Shown here: positions 18,010-25,448 of the stretch, piece after piece | How the letters are laid out: each line of letters opens with the position of its first letter | Numbering within the stretch: position 1 is the stretch's first letter | Translations under genes and position numbers: made by a program | The notes under the pieces: model-generated | What the model was told of the DNA's origin: nothing | The model's database searches: none | The model's input: the letters and a program-made list of their open reading frames with translations, nothing else | Source of the DNA: Pontiella agarivorans | Lineage (GTDB): Bacteria; Verrucomicrobiota; Kiritimatiellia; Kiritimatiellales; Pontiellaceae | Reading direction: 5' to 3' | DNA: 64,000 bases | Assembly: GCF_034531395.1 (NCBI RefSeq) | Contig: NZ_JARVCO010000010.1 | Coordinates: 186,001-250,000, forward strand

Positions 18010-18133
18010 AGCGCGAAGGGTGATACGTGAATCCGCTTCAGCGGTCAACGGGAAAGGGAAAAAGAATGGATTAATAAAGACGATAAGAAACGGATGGTTA
18101 ACCCCGTCAGTGACGGTTCTGTATCCGGATATT

Positions 18134-20206
18134 TCATTGATTCATGCGGATGGGGGTGACCCAGGGCGGGACGGGACAGTCGAGGGTGACGGCGATGGCG
18201 CGGAAAAGTTCGACTTCTGAAACCGTAATTTCGTGGTCGTGCATCATGCAGGCAAGGGCGGCGGCGAGAAGTTCCTTTTTTACCTGGCTGGAGGATTCAT
18301 TGAATTTGTTCAGCGCGGCATCAAGCCGGTCCCAGGTGCATTCCTCGGAATTTTTGAACTGCAGTTCGGTTTTCGGTTTCTGTATGACGGCTGCTCCGGC
18401 GAGAAAAGCGTCGGAAGCATCGGTTTCCGAGGGGTGGCATTTTCGGGCGAGGGCGGAAAGGACTGTCGAGGCTTCGGCGGCGAGGCCGCGGATGGCGTAA
18501 TAATTGACGATCGGCCTCTTGGGTGTTTTTCCAAATACGGGATCGAGGTGATGTTTCAGTACGTGCTGGAGGGAAAATTCGAAAAGATCCGTTTTCTGAT
18601 CGGCTGCGGCCAGCGCATCGACCACCTGCATAAATGCATCGTACTGATGTTCAGAAAGAAATCGCAAGGCGGGAATGGTGAGGTCCACGATCGGCAGGCG
18701 CAGGGCGGGATCTATTGTTCCAAGGCTTGGAAGTGCATTTTCCAGCGACTGGAAAACTTCAGGTTCGGCCATGTGTTCAATAATGTTCATCTGTGTGTTG
18801 AGAATTTCTTTGCGCGGATCGAGGAGAAGAAAATAAACGAGCATGCGTGCTCCGTAGGGAGTTGAAGCAGCTTCCCGCACCTGATCCGGGATGGAGGCGA
18901 TGAGCATTTTGGCGGTTTCCACATGCTTTTCCATGGGTCGGCCGACTGATTCGAGCAGCTGGTGACCGTTGATCGGTTCGGGCGTGCGGGCTGTTTTGCG
19001 GGAAGCAGGCGGGCCGCCCGCGGTGCGGGGTGTGTCGCTGGCGGACGGACTGCCCTGCTGCCCGGAAGCACCTGTCCGGTTGTATCGATTCTGTGAAAGA
19101 TCCGAAGATCCGTATATTTCGGAGATAGGCTGTGCCTGATCAACCGGGCGCGGAGCGCCTTCACTTTGGGCGAGCACCGTCGCGATGGAGTCGAGCGTGA
19201 CCGCTTCATATTTTCCATTGAAGCCGGGTTCCAGCCATTGGATCCGCTGCTTGAGCGGCGGGTGGGTCGAGAACAGACTGCGGACGCCGCTGCCGAAAAA
19301 CATATGACTGGCCTGTCCGGCCTGTGGACAGTTGATGCGGGAGCCATGGGCGAGACCGCCGATCTTTTTCAGAGCCGATGCGAGGCCGCCGGGATTCCGT
19401 GTAAACTGAACGGCCGAGGCATCGGCCAGTCGCTCGCGGTGCCGGGAGATGGAGGCTTTGATCATATTCCCGAAAAAATAGCCGGTGAAACCGACCGCCA
19501 ATAGAATCAGTGCGGCAGCCAGAATGGGGAAGGCCAGTTTCGCGCCGTTGCGCGAACGGCCGATATCGCCACTGAAATGCAGCAGCACCCGCCCGGTGAG
19601 GCCGATGATCAGCAGCCCGTGCAGAAAACCGATCAGCTGAATATTCAGGGCCATATCCTTATTGAGAATATGGCTGAATTCGTGAGCAATCACGCCCTGC
19701 AGTTCATCGCGGGTGAGGCCGGTCATGGTACCGTAGGTTACCGCAACGACGGCATCGTTGGTGCCAAAACCGGCGGCGAAGGCATTGATGCCTTTTTCGC
19801 GCGGCATCACATAAACCGGCGGAACGGGAACGCCGGAGGCAATCGCCATCTCCTCCACCACATTACGCAGGCGGCGTTCATAAAAGTCTTCGGTCGAAGG
19901 TAGAATCTCGCGCCCGCCGAGCAGGGTGGCGACCGATGAGCCGCCGCCGCGCCGAAGTTCCGCAATTTTCAGGGCGGCTCCGCCGAGTACCACCATCAGC
20001 GTGACACCGCATACGCCGATAAAGAGTTCCGGATACCACCCCTGAAAATCCGGTGGGACGGTGGCCTGTGCGACTTTGTAGAAGTGCCAGAAGACGACCG
20101 GCAGGAAATAGACGAGCAGAATGCTTCCGGCCACTGCAATGGAAAACTGTGCAATCAGCAGCAGCGTGCTGCGCCGGGCCTGATCCTGTCGGGCAAAGAA
20201 ATCCAT
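18134..20206 (-). CDS. M48 family membrane metallopeptidase with long cytosolic tail
   Basis: 690 residues. Two N-terminal membrane helices precede a zinc peptidase domain with GVIAHEFSHILNKDM (HExxH near residue 174) and ERLADASAVQFTRNP as third ligand region; another membrane pair follows the active site, as in HtpX. The remaining 350 residues are unusual for HtpX (normally about 290 residues total): a Pro/Ser-rich linker and a helical domain ending with ALACMMHDHEITVSEVELFRAIA, TerB-like in flavour. It lies 3 bp after lemA, the classic LemA-M48 pair. Two palindrome copies 7 bp apart encode FQSLENALPSLG in the tail. Confidence 0.85.
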   Translation of the reverse strand: MDFFARQDQARRSTLLLIAQFSIAVAGSILLVYFLPVVFWHFYKVAQATVPPDFQGWYPELFIGVCGVTLMVVLGGAALKIAELRRGGGSSVATLLGGREILPSTEDFYERRLRNVVEEMAIASGVPVPPVYVMPREKGINAFAAGFGTNDAVVAVTYGTMTGLTRDELQGVIAHEFSHILNKDMALNIQLIGFLHGLLIIGLTGRVLLHFSGDIGRSRNGAKLAFPILAAALILLAVGFTGYFFGNMIKASISRHRERLADASAVQFTRNPGGLASALKKIGGLAHGSRINCPQAGQASHMFFGSGVRSLFSTHPPLKQRIQWLEPGFNGKYEAVTLDSIATVLAQSEGAPRPVDQAQPISEIYGSSDLSQNRYNRTGASGQQGSPSASDTPRTAGGPPASRKTARTPEPINGHQLLESVGRPMEKHVETAKMLIASIPDQVREAASTPYGARMLVYFLLLDPRKEILNTQMNIIEHMAEPEVFQSLENALPSLGTIDPALRLPIVDLTIPALRFLSEHQYDAFMQVVDALAAADQKTDLFEFSLQHVLKHHLDPVFGKTPKRPIVNYYAIRGLAAEASTVLSALARKCHPSETDASDAFLAGAAVIQKPKTELQFKNSEECTWDRLDAALNKFNESSSQVKKELLAAALACMMHDHEITVSEVELFRAIAVTLDCPVPPWVTPIRMNQ
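18718..18732. repeat. Dispersed palindrome, copy 8
   Basis: TTCCAAGGCTTGGAA; encodes LPSLGT in the M48 peptidase tail. Confidence 0.9.
18740..18754. repeat. Dispersed palindrome, copy 9
   Basis: TTCCAGCGACTGGAA; encodes FQSLEN, 7 bp from copy 8 and in the other frame type. Confidence 0.9.
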
Positions 20207-20209
20207 CGA

Positions 20210-20800
20210 TTAATCAAAGCTGACTTTCGGTGCTTCTTTGACGGCTTCGTCTTCGACTTCAAAAAGTACAGCCGGTGCAAAGTTAAACATGCCGGCGATG
20301 ATGTTGGAGGGGAAGACTTCGCGTTTTGTATTGTAGACCGTGACGGCGTCGTTATAGGCCTGCCGCGCGAAAGAAATTTTATTTTCGGTGGAGGTCAGCT
20401 CCTCAGTCAGCTGCATCATGTTCTGATTGGCCTTGAGATCCGGATAGGCTTCGGAGAGTGCGAACAGTTTGCCCAGCGCTCCGGTCAGCATGCCTTCCGC
20501 GCCGAGCAGTCCGGCCATCGCTCCGGCATCGCCCGGATTTGCGGCGGCGGCTTTGCCTGCAGAGGCGGCCTGGTTGCGCGCCTGAATGACGGCTTCGAGG
20601 GTTTCGCGCTCGTGCTCCATATAACCTTTGGCGGTTTCAACGAGATTGGGAATCAGGTCGTAGCGGCGTTTCAGCTGCACATCGATCTGGGCAAAAGCGT
20701 TTTTAAAGCGGTTACGCAGGACCACGAGACCGTTGTACATCCCGACGGTCCACAGTATCAGCACCACGATAAGTCCGAGCAGTACGAGTAAAGCAATCAT
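20210..20800 (-). CDS. lemA: LemA family protein
   Basis: 196 residues with an N-terminal membrane helix (ALLVLLGLIVVLILWTVGMYNGLVVLRN) and the LemA core FAQIDVQLKRRYDLIPNLVE, then the helical bundle with YPDLKANQNMMQLTEELTSTENKI and ARQAYNDAVTVYNTKRE. LemA proteins are membrane-anchored helical bundles that are very often encoded with M48 peptidases, as here; the biochemical role is unclear. A GGAGAGG site precedes the ATG. The pair forms a two-gene operon. Confidence 0.9.
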   Translation of the reverse strand: MIALLVLLGLIVVLILWTVGMYNGLVVLRNRFKNAFAQIDVQLKRRYDLIPNLVETAKGYMEHERETLEAVIQARNQAASAGKAAAANPGDAGAMAGLLGAEGMLTGALGKLFALSEAYPDLKANQNMMQLTEELTSTENKISFARQAYNDAVTVYNTKREVFPSNIIAGMFNFAPAVLFEVEDEAVKEAPKVSFD

Positions 20801-20958
20801 GTCCTCTCCTTGGTTAACGTGACGGCATAGTAGGTAAAGCGCCGCACGATTTCACTTATAAAAGCGAAAGTGATTTGTAATTCATTTGCTTATATCAAAT
20901 GCTGCATTGAACTTATGAAAATGGCTTGTTCCTCTTTTTTCACTGAATGATCCGCTGC

Positions 20959-21090
20959 TTACGGAATCCGACAGATCAGGAAATTATTCAGCGTCGGAAA
21001 CGGGTCGTAGAGCCTTCTAAAATAAAAATCTCTCCGATAACCGGTTTGTTTCGGGTCGATTTTTAAGATCCCGTAGTAGGCTTCAGGCAT
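20959..21090 (-). CDS. Possible 43-residue small protein
   Basis: A short frame of 43 residues (MPEAYYGILKIDPKQTGYRR then FYFRRLYDPFPTLNNFL), aromatic and basic, starts at an ATG with GGAGG six bases upstream, the ideal spacing. It lies in the 353-base gap between lemA and HU, right behind the HU terminator, so it could be read by leakage through that terminator. Without homologues it may be a decayed fragment. The rest of the gap (20801-20958) is AT-rich and shows nothing else I can name. Confidence 0.35.
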   Translation of the reverse strand: MPEAYYGILKIDPKQTGYRRDFYFRRLYDPFPTLNNFLICRIP

Positions 21091-21101
21091 GATATGCCTC
21101 C

Positions 21102-21131
21102 ACAAAAAAAGGAGCCGCACGGGCTCCTTTC
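21102..21131 (-). terminator. Intrinsic terminator of the HU gene
   Basis: On the minus strand AAAGGAGCCC, a 4-base loop region and GGCTCCTTTTTTT form a stable stem followed by a T-run, 24 bases after the HU stop. Confidence 0.8.
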
Positions 21132-21153
21132 AACTTTTTCCGTACCGCGCCGG

Positions 21154-21450
21154 TTATTTCTTTTTCGGCGGAACGATTCCGTCCTGACAGGCTTTGAGGG
21201 TTTTAATTTTTACGACGGTTTTGGCAGCGATTTTGATCGTTTCACCGGTGGCCGGATTACGGCCTTTACGTGCTTTGCGGCGGGTTTTAGTGATTTTTCC
21301 AATGCCCGGAATGGTGAATCCATCTTTGGATTTTCCACCTTTATAGGCCTGAGTGACAAGCGATTCGAGTGCGGCTTTGGCCTGAACCTTGGTGATGCCG
21401 GCGTCGTCGGCCATTTTAGCGATGATGTCACTTTTAGTTGCTGCTGCCAT
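21154..21450 (-). CDS. hup: HU-type histone-like DNA-binding protein
   Basis: 98 residues covering the whole HU fold: KSDIIAKMADDAGITKVQAKAALESLV (helices), GFTIPGIGKITKTRRKARKG (beta arm base) and GRNPATGETIKIAAKTVVKIK, the conserved DNA-binding arm with the intercalating Pro. A short basic tail (PPKKK) ends the protein. AGGAG precedes the ATG. A possible promoter lies upstream on the minus strand near 21525-21560 (TTGCAG, 18-base spacer, TATACC). It bends and compacts DNA. Nothing odd in length. Confidence 0.93.
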   Translation of the reverse strand: MAAATKSDIIAKMADDAGITKVQAKAALESLVTQAYKGGKSKDGFTIPGIGKITKTRRKARKGRNPATGETIKIAAKTVVKIKTLKACQDGIVPPKKK

Positions 21451-21689
21451 TTAATTACTCCTTTTATGATGTGTGGCTTTCTAGCGGATGTCGTCTCCGC
21501 CCTTCGGAGGAGTAAGCATCCTTGCGCAAAGGTATAGAAGATTCGTTCGCCCTTCTGCAAGGGCATAAGTGCTTTGAAAGGAAGTTTTTCTGCTTTTCTG
21601 TTTCAGAATCTTCAATGCGGGCGGGGCAATCGGCATATACATCCTGCGAAAGGCTAATAAAATCAGGTGCCGACGGATGGAAGTGCTGT

Positions 21690-21720
21690 AAAAAAAAAGA
21701 GCATCCCGGAAAGGACGCTC
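21690..21720 (-). terminator. Intrinsic terminator of the first PII gene
   Basis: On the minus strand GAGCGTCC and GGATGCTC pair (one G-U) around a 6-base loop and run into nine T residues. A perfect dispersed palindrome at 21729-21743 sits between the gene's stop codon and this hairpin. Confidence 0.8.
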
Positions 21721-21728
21721 TTTTTTAT

Positions 21729-21743
21729 TTCCAATGATTGGAA
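21729..21743. repeat. Dispersed palindrome, copy 10
   Basis: TTCCAATGATTGGAA; between the first PII gene and its terminator. Confidence 0.9.
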
Positions 21744-21745
21744 GG

Positions 21746-22090
21746 TTAAATGGCTTCGTTTCCGCGCTCGCCGGTGCGAATGCGGACGCACTCTTCCAGG
21801 GGGGTAATGAAGATTTTGCCGTCGCCGACTCTTCCGCCTTCACCGTGACGTGCGGATTTAAGGATGGCATCAATGGCCGGTTCCACAAAATCCAGGTTTA
21901 CGGCAATTTTAATTTCCACCTTGGGGATCAGATTCGGGGCGACGGGGTGCCCGCGGTAGATCTCGGTGCTTTCCTGACGGCCGTGGCCGTCAACGCGGGT
22001 GACGGTGATGCGCCCGATTTCGGCGGCGGTGAGCGCCTCGCGGACTTCGTCGAGTTTATCTTCCTGTATAATGGCTGTAATCAATTTCAT
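21746..22090 (-). CDS. glnB: PII nitrogen signal-transduction protein (cassette 1)
   Basis: 114 residues with all PII landmarks: MKLITAIIQEDKLDEVREAL, the T-loop with RQESTEIYRGH including the Tyr that is uridylylated in proteobacteria, and the C-terminal signature DGKIFITPLEECVRIRTGE. PII binds ATP/ADP and 2-oxoglutarate and blocks ammonium channels. It lies directly downstream of amt on the same strand (73 bp), so it is probably a GlnK-type partner of that channel. A hairpin in the gap may lower its expression relative to amt. Confidence 0.92.
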   Translation of the reverse strand: MKLITAIIQEDKLDEVREALTAAEIGRITVTRVDGHGRQESTEIYRGHPVAPNLIPKVEIKIAVNLDFVEPAIDAILKSARHGEGGRVGDGKIFITPLEECVRIRTGERGNEAI

Positions 22091-22122
22091 GCGTGAAAAT
22101 TCCTTTAATTGGGCCGAAGGTC

Positions 22123-22150
22123 AAAAAGTCGCAGGTCGACAGACTTTTTA
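22123..22150 (-). terminator. Hairpin between amt and PII gene, possible attenuator
   Basis: AAAAAGTC and GACTTTTT pair around a short loop and give a T-run on the minus strand, inside the 73-base gap of the amt-PII cassette. It could act as a partial terminator that sets the ratio of the two products. Confidence 0.5.
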
Positions 22151-22163
22151 ACCGGGGACCGTT

Positions 22164-23468
22164 TTATGAGTTGAGGTTCACCATACCGTAGCCGCGTTCG
22201 GAGTGGAGGCTGTGATCCATGCCGGCGCATTCTTCGTCTTCGCTCATTTTAAAGCCGAATACTTTGTCAACGAATACGACGAGGATGAAGGTCATAATGC
22301 CGGCATAGGCGAGGGAGACGAGGCAGCCTTCGATCTGGACCCAGAGCTGATGGGCCATGGAACCATCAATCGTGCCGGGACGCAGAACAAAGGTGAGGCC
22401 GATGGCTCCCCAGAGGGCGGCGACGCCGTGGATGCCGAAGACGTCGAGCGTGTCGTCATAGCCGAGTTTGTTTTTCATCTCAATGGCAAGGTAGCAGAGG
22501 ACCGAAGAGACGAGGCCAAGCACCAGCGCACCCCAGGGTTGCACGGCTCCGGCGGCGGGGGTGATGGCCACGAGACCCGCGAGTACGCCGGAAACAAAGC
22601 CGAGCGTGGAAACTTTCTTATGCAGAATGCCTTCGAGGATCATCCAGGAGAGAGCTCCTGCGGCAGCGGCCACCTGCGTGACGGTGAGCGCCTGGGCGGT
22701 GACGAGGCCGGAGGCGACGGAGGAGCCGGCATTGAAGCCGAACCAGCCGACCCACAGCAGGCCGGCACCCATCATCGTCATGACGAGGTTGTTGGGGTGC
22801 ATGGCGGTTTTGGGATAGCCGCGGCGCGGGCCGAGGTAGAACGCGCAGACGAGGGCGGCCGCGCCGGCGGAAATATGAATAACCGTGCCGCCGGCAAAGT
22901 CGATGGCGCCTTTTTGAAAGAGGAAGCCGTCTTCGGCCCAGACCCAGTGGCAGAGCGGATTGTAAATCAGCAGGCTCCACAGCGCGATAAAGATGCAGTA
23001 GCCGCGGAATTTGACGCGCTCCGCAAAGGCCCCGGCAATCAGCGCCGGAGTGATGATGGCGAATTTGCCCTGGAACATGGCGAAGACATATTCCGGGATG
23101 CCGCAGTCCATGATGGTCTCATCGATCCCCTTGAGCAGAAAATAGTCGGAGTTCCAGCCGCACCAGCCACCGAGGATGCCGGAGCCGAAGCTCATGGCAT
23201 AGCCGCAAATCATCCAGAGTACACCGACAATCGCCATGGCGGCGAAAGAGTGCATCATGGTGCCGAGTACATTTTTAGTACGCACAAGGCCGCCGTAGAA
23301 CATGGCCAGGCCGGGAACCATCAGCAGCACCAGGCCGGTAGAGGTTAACATCCAGGCTGTGGTTCCGGTATCCACTTCGGGTGATCCATCGGCCGCGCAT
23401 ACGGTACCGGTCGAGCACAGCAAGGCCATGAAGACCGCCGCAAGGGCCGTCCGTTTAGATTTCTGCAT
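22164..23468 (-). CDS. amt: Ammonium transporter (cassette 1)
   Basis: 434 residues: a signal peptide (ending GTVCAADG) and eleven expected membrane helices. Amt signatures are clear: TTAWMLTSTGLVLLMVPGLAMFYGG, the GGTVIHISAGAAALV segment with the first pore His, and DDTLDVFGIHGVAALWGAIG with the second pore His. The cytosolic C-terminus is short and basic/acidic as usual for PII-regulated channels. A sigma-54 promoter lies upstream and a PII gene downstream, the standard nitrogen-limitation cassette. It is more divergent from the second Amt (48.3 kb) than simple recent duplication would give. Confidence 0.93.
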   Translation of the reverse strand: MQKSKRTALAAVFMALLCSTGTVCAADGSPEVDTGTTAWMLTSTGLVLLMVPGLAMFYGGLVRTKNVLGTMMHSFAAMAIVGVLWMICGYAMSFGSGILGGWCGWNSDYFLLKGIDETIMDCGIPEYVFAMFQGKFAIITPALIAGAFAERVKFRGYCIFIALWSLLIYNPLCHWVWAEDGFLFQKGAIDFAGGTVIHISAGAAALVCAFYLGPRRGYPKTAMHPNNLVMTMMGAGLLWVGWFGFNAGSSVASGLVTAQALTVTQVAAAAGALSWMILEGILHKKVSTLGFVSGVLAGLVAITPAAGAVQPWGALVLGLVSSVLCYLAIEMKNKLGYDDTLDVFGIHGVAALWGAIGLTFVLRPGTIDGSMAHQLWVQIEGCLVSLAYAGIMTFILVVFVDKVFGFKMSEDEECAGMDHSLHSERGYGMVNLNS

Positions 23469-23563
23469 TCTCTCTCTCCTGTTGATGATATGGTTGATTC
23501 CACCGGTTCTGCGGGGTTCTCAGGTCCGCCCGGATTGGAATCAATAAAAAGCGGAGCTTTCGT

Positions 23564-23579
23564 TGCACGATTTATGCCA
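23564..23579 (-). promoter_or_regulatory. Sigma-54 (-24/-12) promoter for amt cassette 1
   Basis: On the minus strand TGGCATAAATCGTGCA has the invariant GG, a 10-base spacer and GC, and matches TGGCA and TGCA of the consensus. It lies 96 bp upstream of the amt start. The rest of the 387-base gap (23469-23855) shows no gene; activator sites cannot be assigned. Confidence 0.7.
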
Positions 23580-23855
23580 CGGCAGTGGGGGTACGGCGCA
23601 ACATGCATAGAGCAAGTGGGTTACAACGGTTTGGATTGGATTTTAAAACAAAGGGATGCCCGATTAAATGACAGTTGTGTTCTGCGAGCTACATATATGT
23701 TGGCTTCCGGGGAAGGCGAACCGGCGGGGTTTTGGCCTTTCCTCAGGCTGGAAAAGAGCCCGCCGCGGGGCGGTCGATTTGAGGTGAAATGGATATTTGC
23801 AAAGAAAACGGTTGATTTTCCGCCCGTTCCCGCTATCTTCTTCGCTCTTTCAGTT

Positions 23856-23933
23856 GGTGATTGTAGCTCAGTCGGTTAGAGCGCCTGGTTGTGGCCCAGG
23901 AGGTCGCGGGTTCGAATCCCGTCTTTCACCCCA
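23856..23933 (+). tRNA. tRNA-His (GTG anticodon)
   Basis: A full cloverleaf can be drawn: D arm TAGCTCAGTCGGTTAGAGC, anticodon stem CCTGG/CCAGG with loop TTGTGGC (anticodon GTG), variable AGGTC, T arm GCGGG-TTCGAAT-CCCGT, and an encoded CCA. The extra 5' G (position -1) opposite discriminator C fits His identity. The acceptor stem has two adjacent T-T oppositions (5:68 and 6:67), which is unusual. A terminator-like hairpin follows. Confidence 0.92.
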
Positions 23934-23940
23934 GTTTTTC

Positions 23941-23973
23941 CAGGCTCCTTTACAGACGTAAGGGAGCTTTTTC
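23941..23973 (+). terminator. Intrinsic terminator after tRNA-His
   Basis: AGGCTCCTT pairs with AAGGGAGCTT (one bulged G) around a 9-base loop and is followed by TTTTTCTTT. It separates the tRNA from the methyltransferase gene. Confidence 0.65.
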
Positions 23974-23989
23974 TTTAGGTTCATCATCT

Positions 23990-24652
23990 GTGAACGATCT
24001 GCGTAAAAATCAATTCAGTTGCCCGTTGTGCGAAAACCCGGACGGTGAACGGTACTATGAAGACGGTGCGCGGCTGTATGTGCGGTGTGGTCAGTGTGCG
24101 CTTATTTTTGTTCCGGAATCGTTCTGGCTGAGTGCGGCGGAGGAGAAAGCGGAATATGACCGGCATGAAAACGGGGTTGACGATCCGGGGTATCGTAAAT
24201 TTCTTTCGCGGCTGGTGATTCCAATGCTTGGAAAACTGGCACCGGGGCAGCACGGGCTGGATTTCGGGTGCGGGCCGGGGCCGGCACTTTCGATGATGAT
24301 GCAGGAGGCGGGACATCGAATGACGGTTTATGATCCGTTCTACGCGGATAGCCCCGAGGTCTTGGAAGCGACCTATGATTTTATCTGTACGACGGAAGTG
24401 GTAGAGCATCTGTGCGATCCGCGGAGGGAATTTACCACGCTGTTTTCCTGTCTGAAGCCCGGCGGCTGGCTGGGCATTATGACCAAGCTGACGCGGGATG
24501 ACCGCAATGCTTTTGCGAACTGGCACTATATCCGCGATCGCACCCACATCTGTTTTTATCACCGGACGACATTTGAATATCTCGCAATGTCTTTCGGAGT
24601 CTCGGTCCGGTTTATGGGACCGGACGTGATTCTGATGCAGAAGCCGGTCTGA
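23990..24652 (+). CDS. Class I SAM-dependent methyltransferase with N-terminal zinc ribbon
   Basis: About 220 residues from a GTG at 23990; the open frame reaches back into the tRNA but that part cannot be coding. The N-terminus has two CxxC pairs (CPLCENPDG, RCGQCALIF), a zinc ribbon. The Rossmann part shows HGLDFGCGPGPALSMM (SAM-binding motif I), ICTTEVVEHLCDP (motif for class I methyltransferases) and LKPGGWLGIMTKL. The substrate is unknown. A perfect palindrome encodes the segment IPMLGK just before motif I. The stop codon is inside a hairpin shared with the convergent gene. Confidence 0.8.
   Translation: MNDLRKNQFSCPLCENPDGERYYEDGARLYVRCGQCALIFVPESFWLSAAEEKAEYDRHENGVDDPGYRKFLSRLVIPMLGKLAPGQHGLDFGCGPGPALSMMMQEAGHRMTVYDPFYADSPEVLEATYDFICTTEVVEHLCDPRREFTTLFSCLKPGGWLGIMTKLTRDDRNAFANWHYIRDRTHICFYHRTTFEYLAMSFGVSVRFMGPDVILMQKPV
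24219..24233. repeat. Dispersed palindrome, copy 11
   Basis: TTCCAATGCTTGGAA; encodes IPMLGK in the zinc-ribbon methyltransferase. Confidence 0.9.
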
Positions 24653-24671
24653 AAACGGTATGCCGTTTCAG
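24649..24671. other. Hairpin between convergent genes
   Basis: CTGAAAACGG and CCGTTTCAG pair (one bulged A) across the methyltransferase stop codon. No T-run follows, so it may be a weak or factor-assisted terminator. Confidence 0.4.
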
Positions 24672-24678
24672 AGGCAGA

Positions 24679-24882
24679 TCAATTGGGATTGTTGAATTCA
24701 TCCTGCCAGATCCAGACGCGCTTGGTGCTTTTCACTTTTTCATCGGAGTTGGAACCGAATTTGTTCCCTGCTGCGGCGTTGGCACCGCGGTTTTTCGGGG
24801 AGTCGTAATAGGATCGGGTTACACAGCCGGAAAGGCCAAGGGTAAAGGCGGACAGGAAGCACAGGATAATCAGTTTTTTCAT
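24679..24882 (-). CDS. Small lipoprotein
   Basis: 67 residues starting at MKKLIILCFLSAFTLGLSGC, a textbook lipoprotein signal with lipobox LSGC (Cys at 20). The frame is open further upstream but those residues do not look like a real N-terminus. The mature 47 residues are polar (SYYDSPKNRGANAAAGNKFG) and end VWIWQDEFNNPN. No family is recognised. The gap to the divergent gene at 25060 holds a perfect palindrome at 24992. Confidence 0.6.
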   Translation of the reverse strand: MKKLIILCFLSAFTLGLSGCVTRSYYDSPKNRGANAAAGNKFGSNSDEKVKSTKRVWIWQDEFNNPN

Positions 24883-24991
24883 TTCAGTTCCTTGTTTAAA
24901 ATGTCGGGTTGCGGTGTGCATTTTGTGTTTTTGCCGGGATGATACAGGATAAATGCCCGCAGTTAACCTTTTCTGTCTGAGGTGCTTGATT

Positions 24992-25006
24992 TTCCAGACA
25001 CTGGAA
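24992..25006. repeat. Dispersed palindrome, copy 12
   Basis: TTCCAGACACTGGAA; in the divergent promoter gap between two small genes. Confidence 0.9.
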
Positions 25007-25059
25007 AAAAATGAAAGCCGATTTTCAAACGGTCTTCTTTTGGTTATCTTGTCGCGCTT

Positions 25060-25386
25060 ATGGAACAGGATCCGAAAAACCAACTTGATTTTAACTTTGC
25101 CGCCGACGATTTGCTCGAATTTCCCCGGGATCTCGGTGAGGAGGGCTGGTTCCAGTTTAACAATGAAAAAAAAGCGGCGTTCCAACGGGTGGAAAAAAAG
25201 TTCGGCATTGTGCTGAATAAAAAAGTCCGGTTACGCTTACGCGGCTGGGACGAAGAGTTCACCGGTCGCCTTGTGCTCGATGCCCTCACGCTCCCGTCAC
25301 CGTGCGCTGAAACTGTGGCGTTGCGTCTCGGGAATCAGACTTTCGAAAACACGGATATTGAATCGCTGCAGGTGATCGAGGATTAG
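25060..25386 (+). CDS. Hypothetical 108-residue cytosolic protein
   Basis: An acidic protein with no signal or membrane segment. The N-terminal half (DFNFAADDLLEFPRDLGEEG) looks helical; the C-terminal half (VLNKKVRLRLRGWDEEFTGR, then VALRLGNQTFENTDIESLQV) looks like a small beta-barrel. I recognise no family. A one-mismatch palindrome at 25180 encodes FQRVEK, the same peptide type produced by perfect copies elsewhere. Confidence 0.55.
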   Translation: MEQDPKNQLDFNFAADDLLEFPRDLGEEGWFQFNNEKKAAFQRVEKKFGIVLNKKVRLRLRGWDEEFTGRLVLDALTLPSPCAETVALRLGNQTFENTDIESLQVIED

Positions 25387-25448
25387 AAACCGGGTATTCC
25401 CGCGGAAGAGCACCGAAAAGATCGGCACATCGCTATTTTCTTCCGAGG

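Noticed and set aside
23737-23751. TTCCTCAGGCTGGAA as a palindrome copy
   Set aside because: Two mismatches at the conserved CA positions; may be a decayed copy but cannot be separated from chance.
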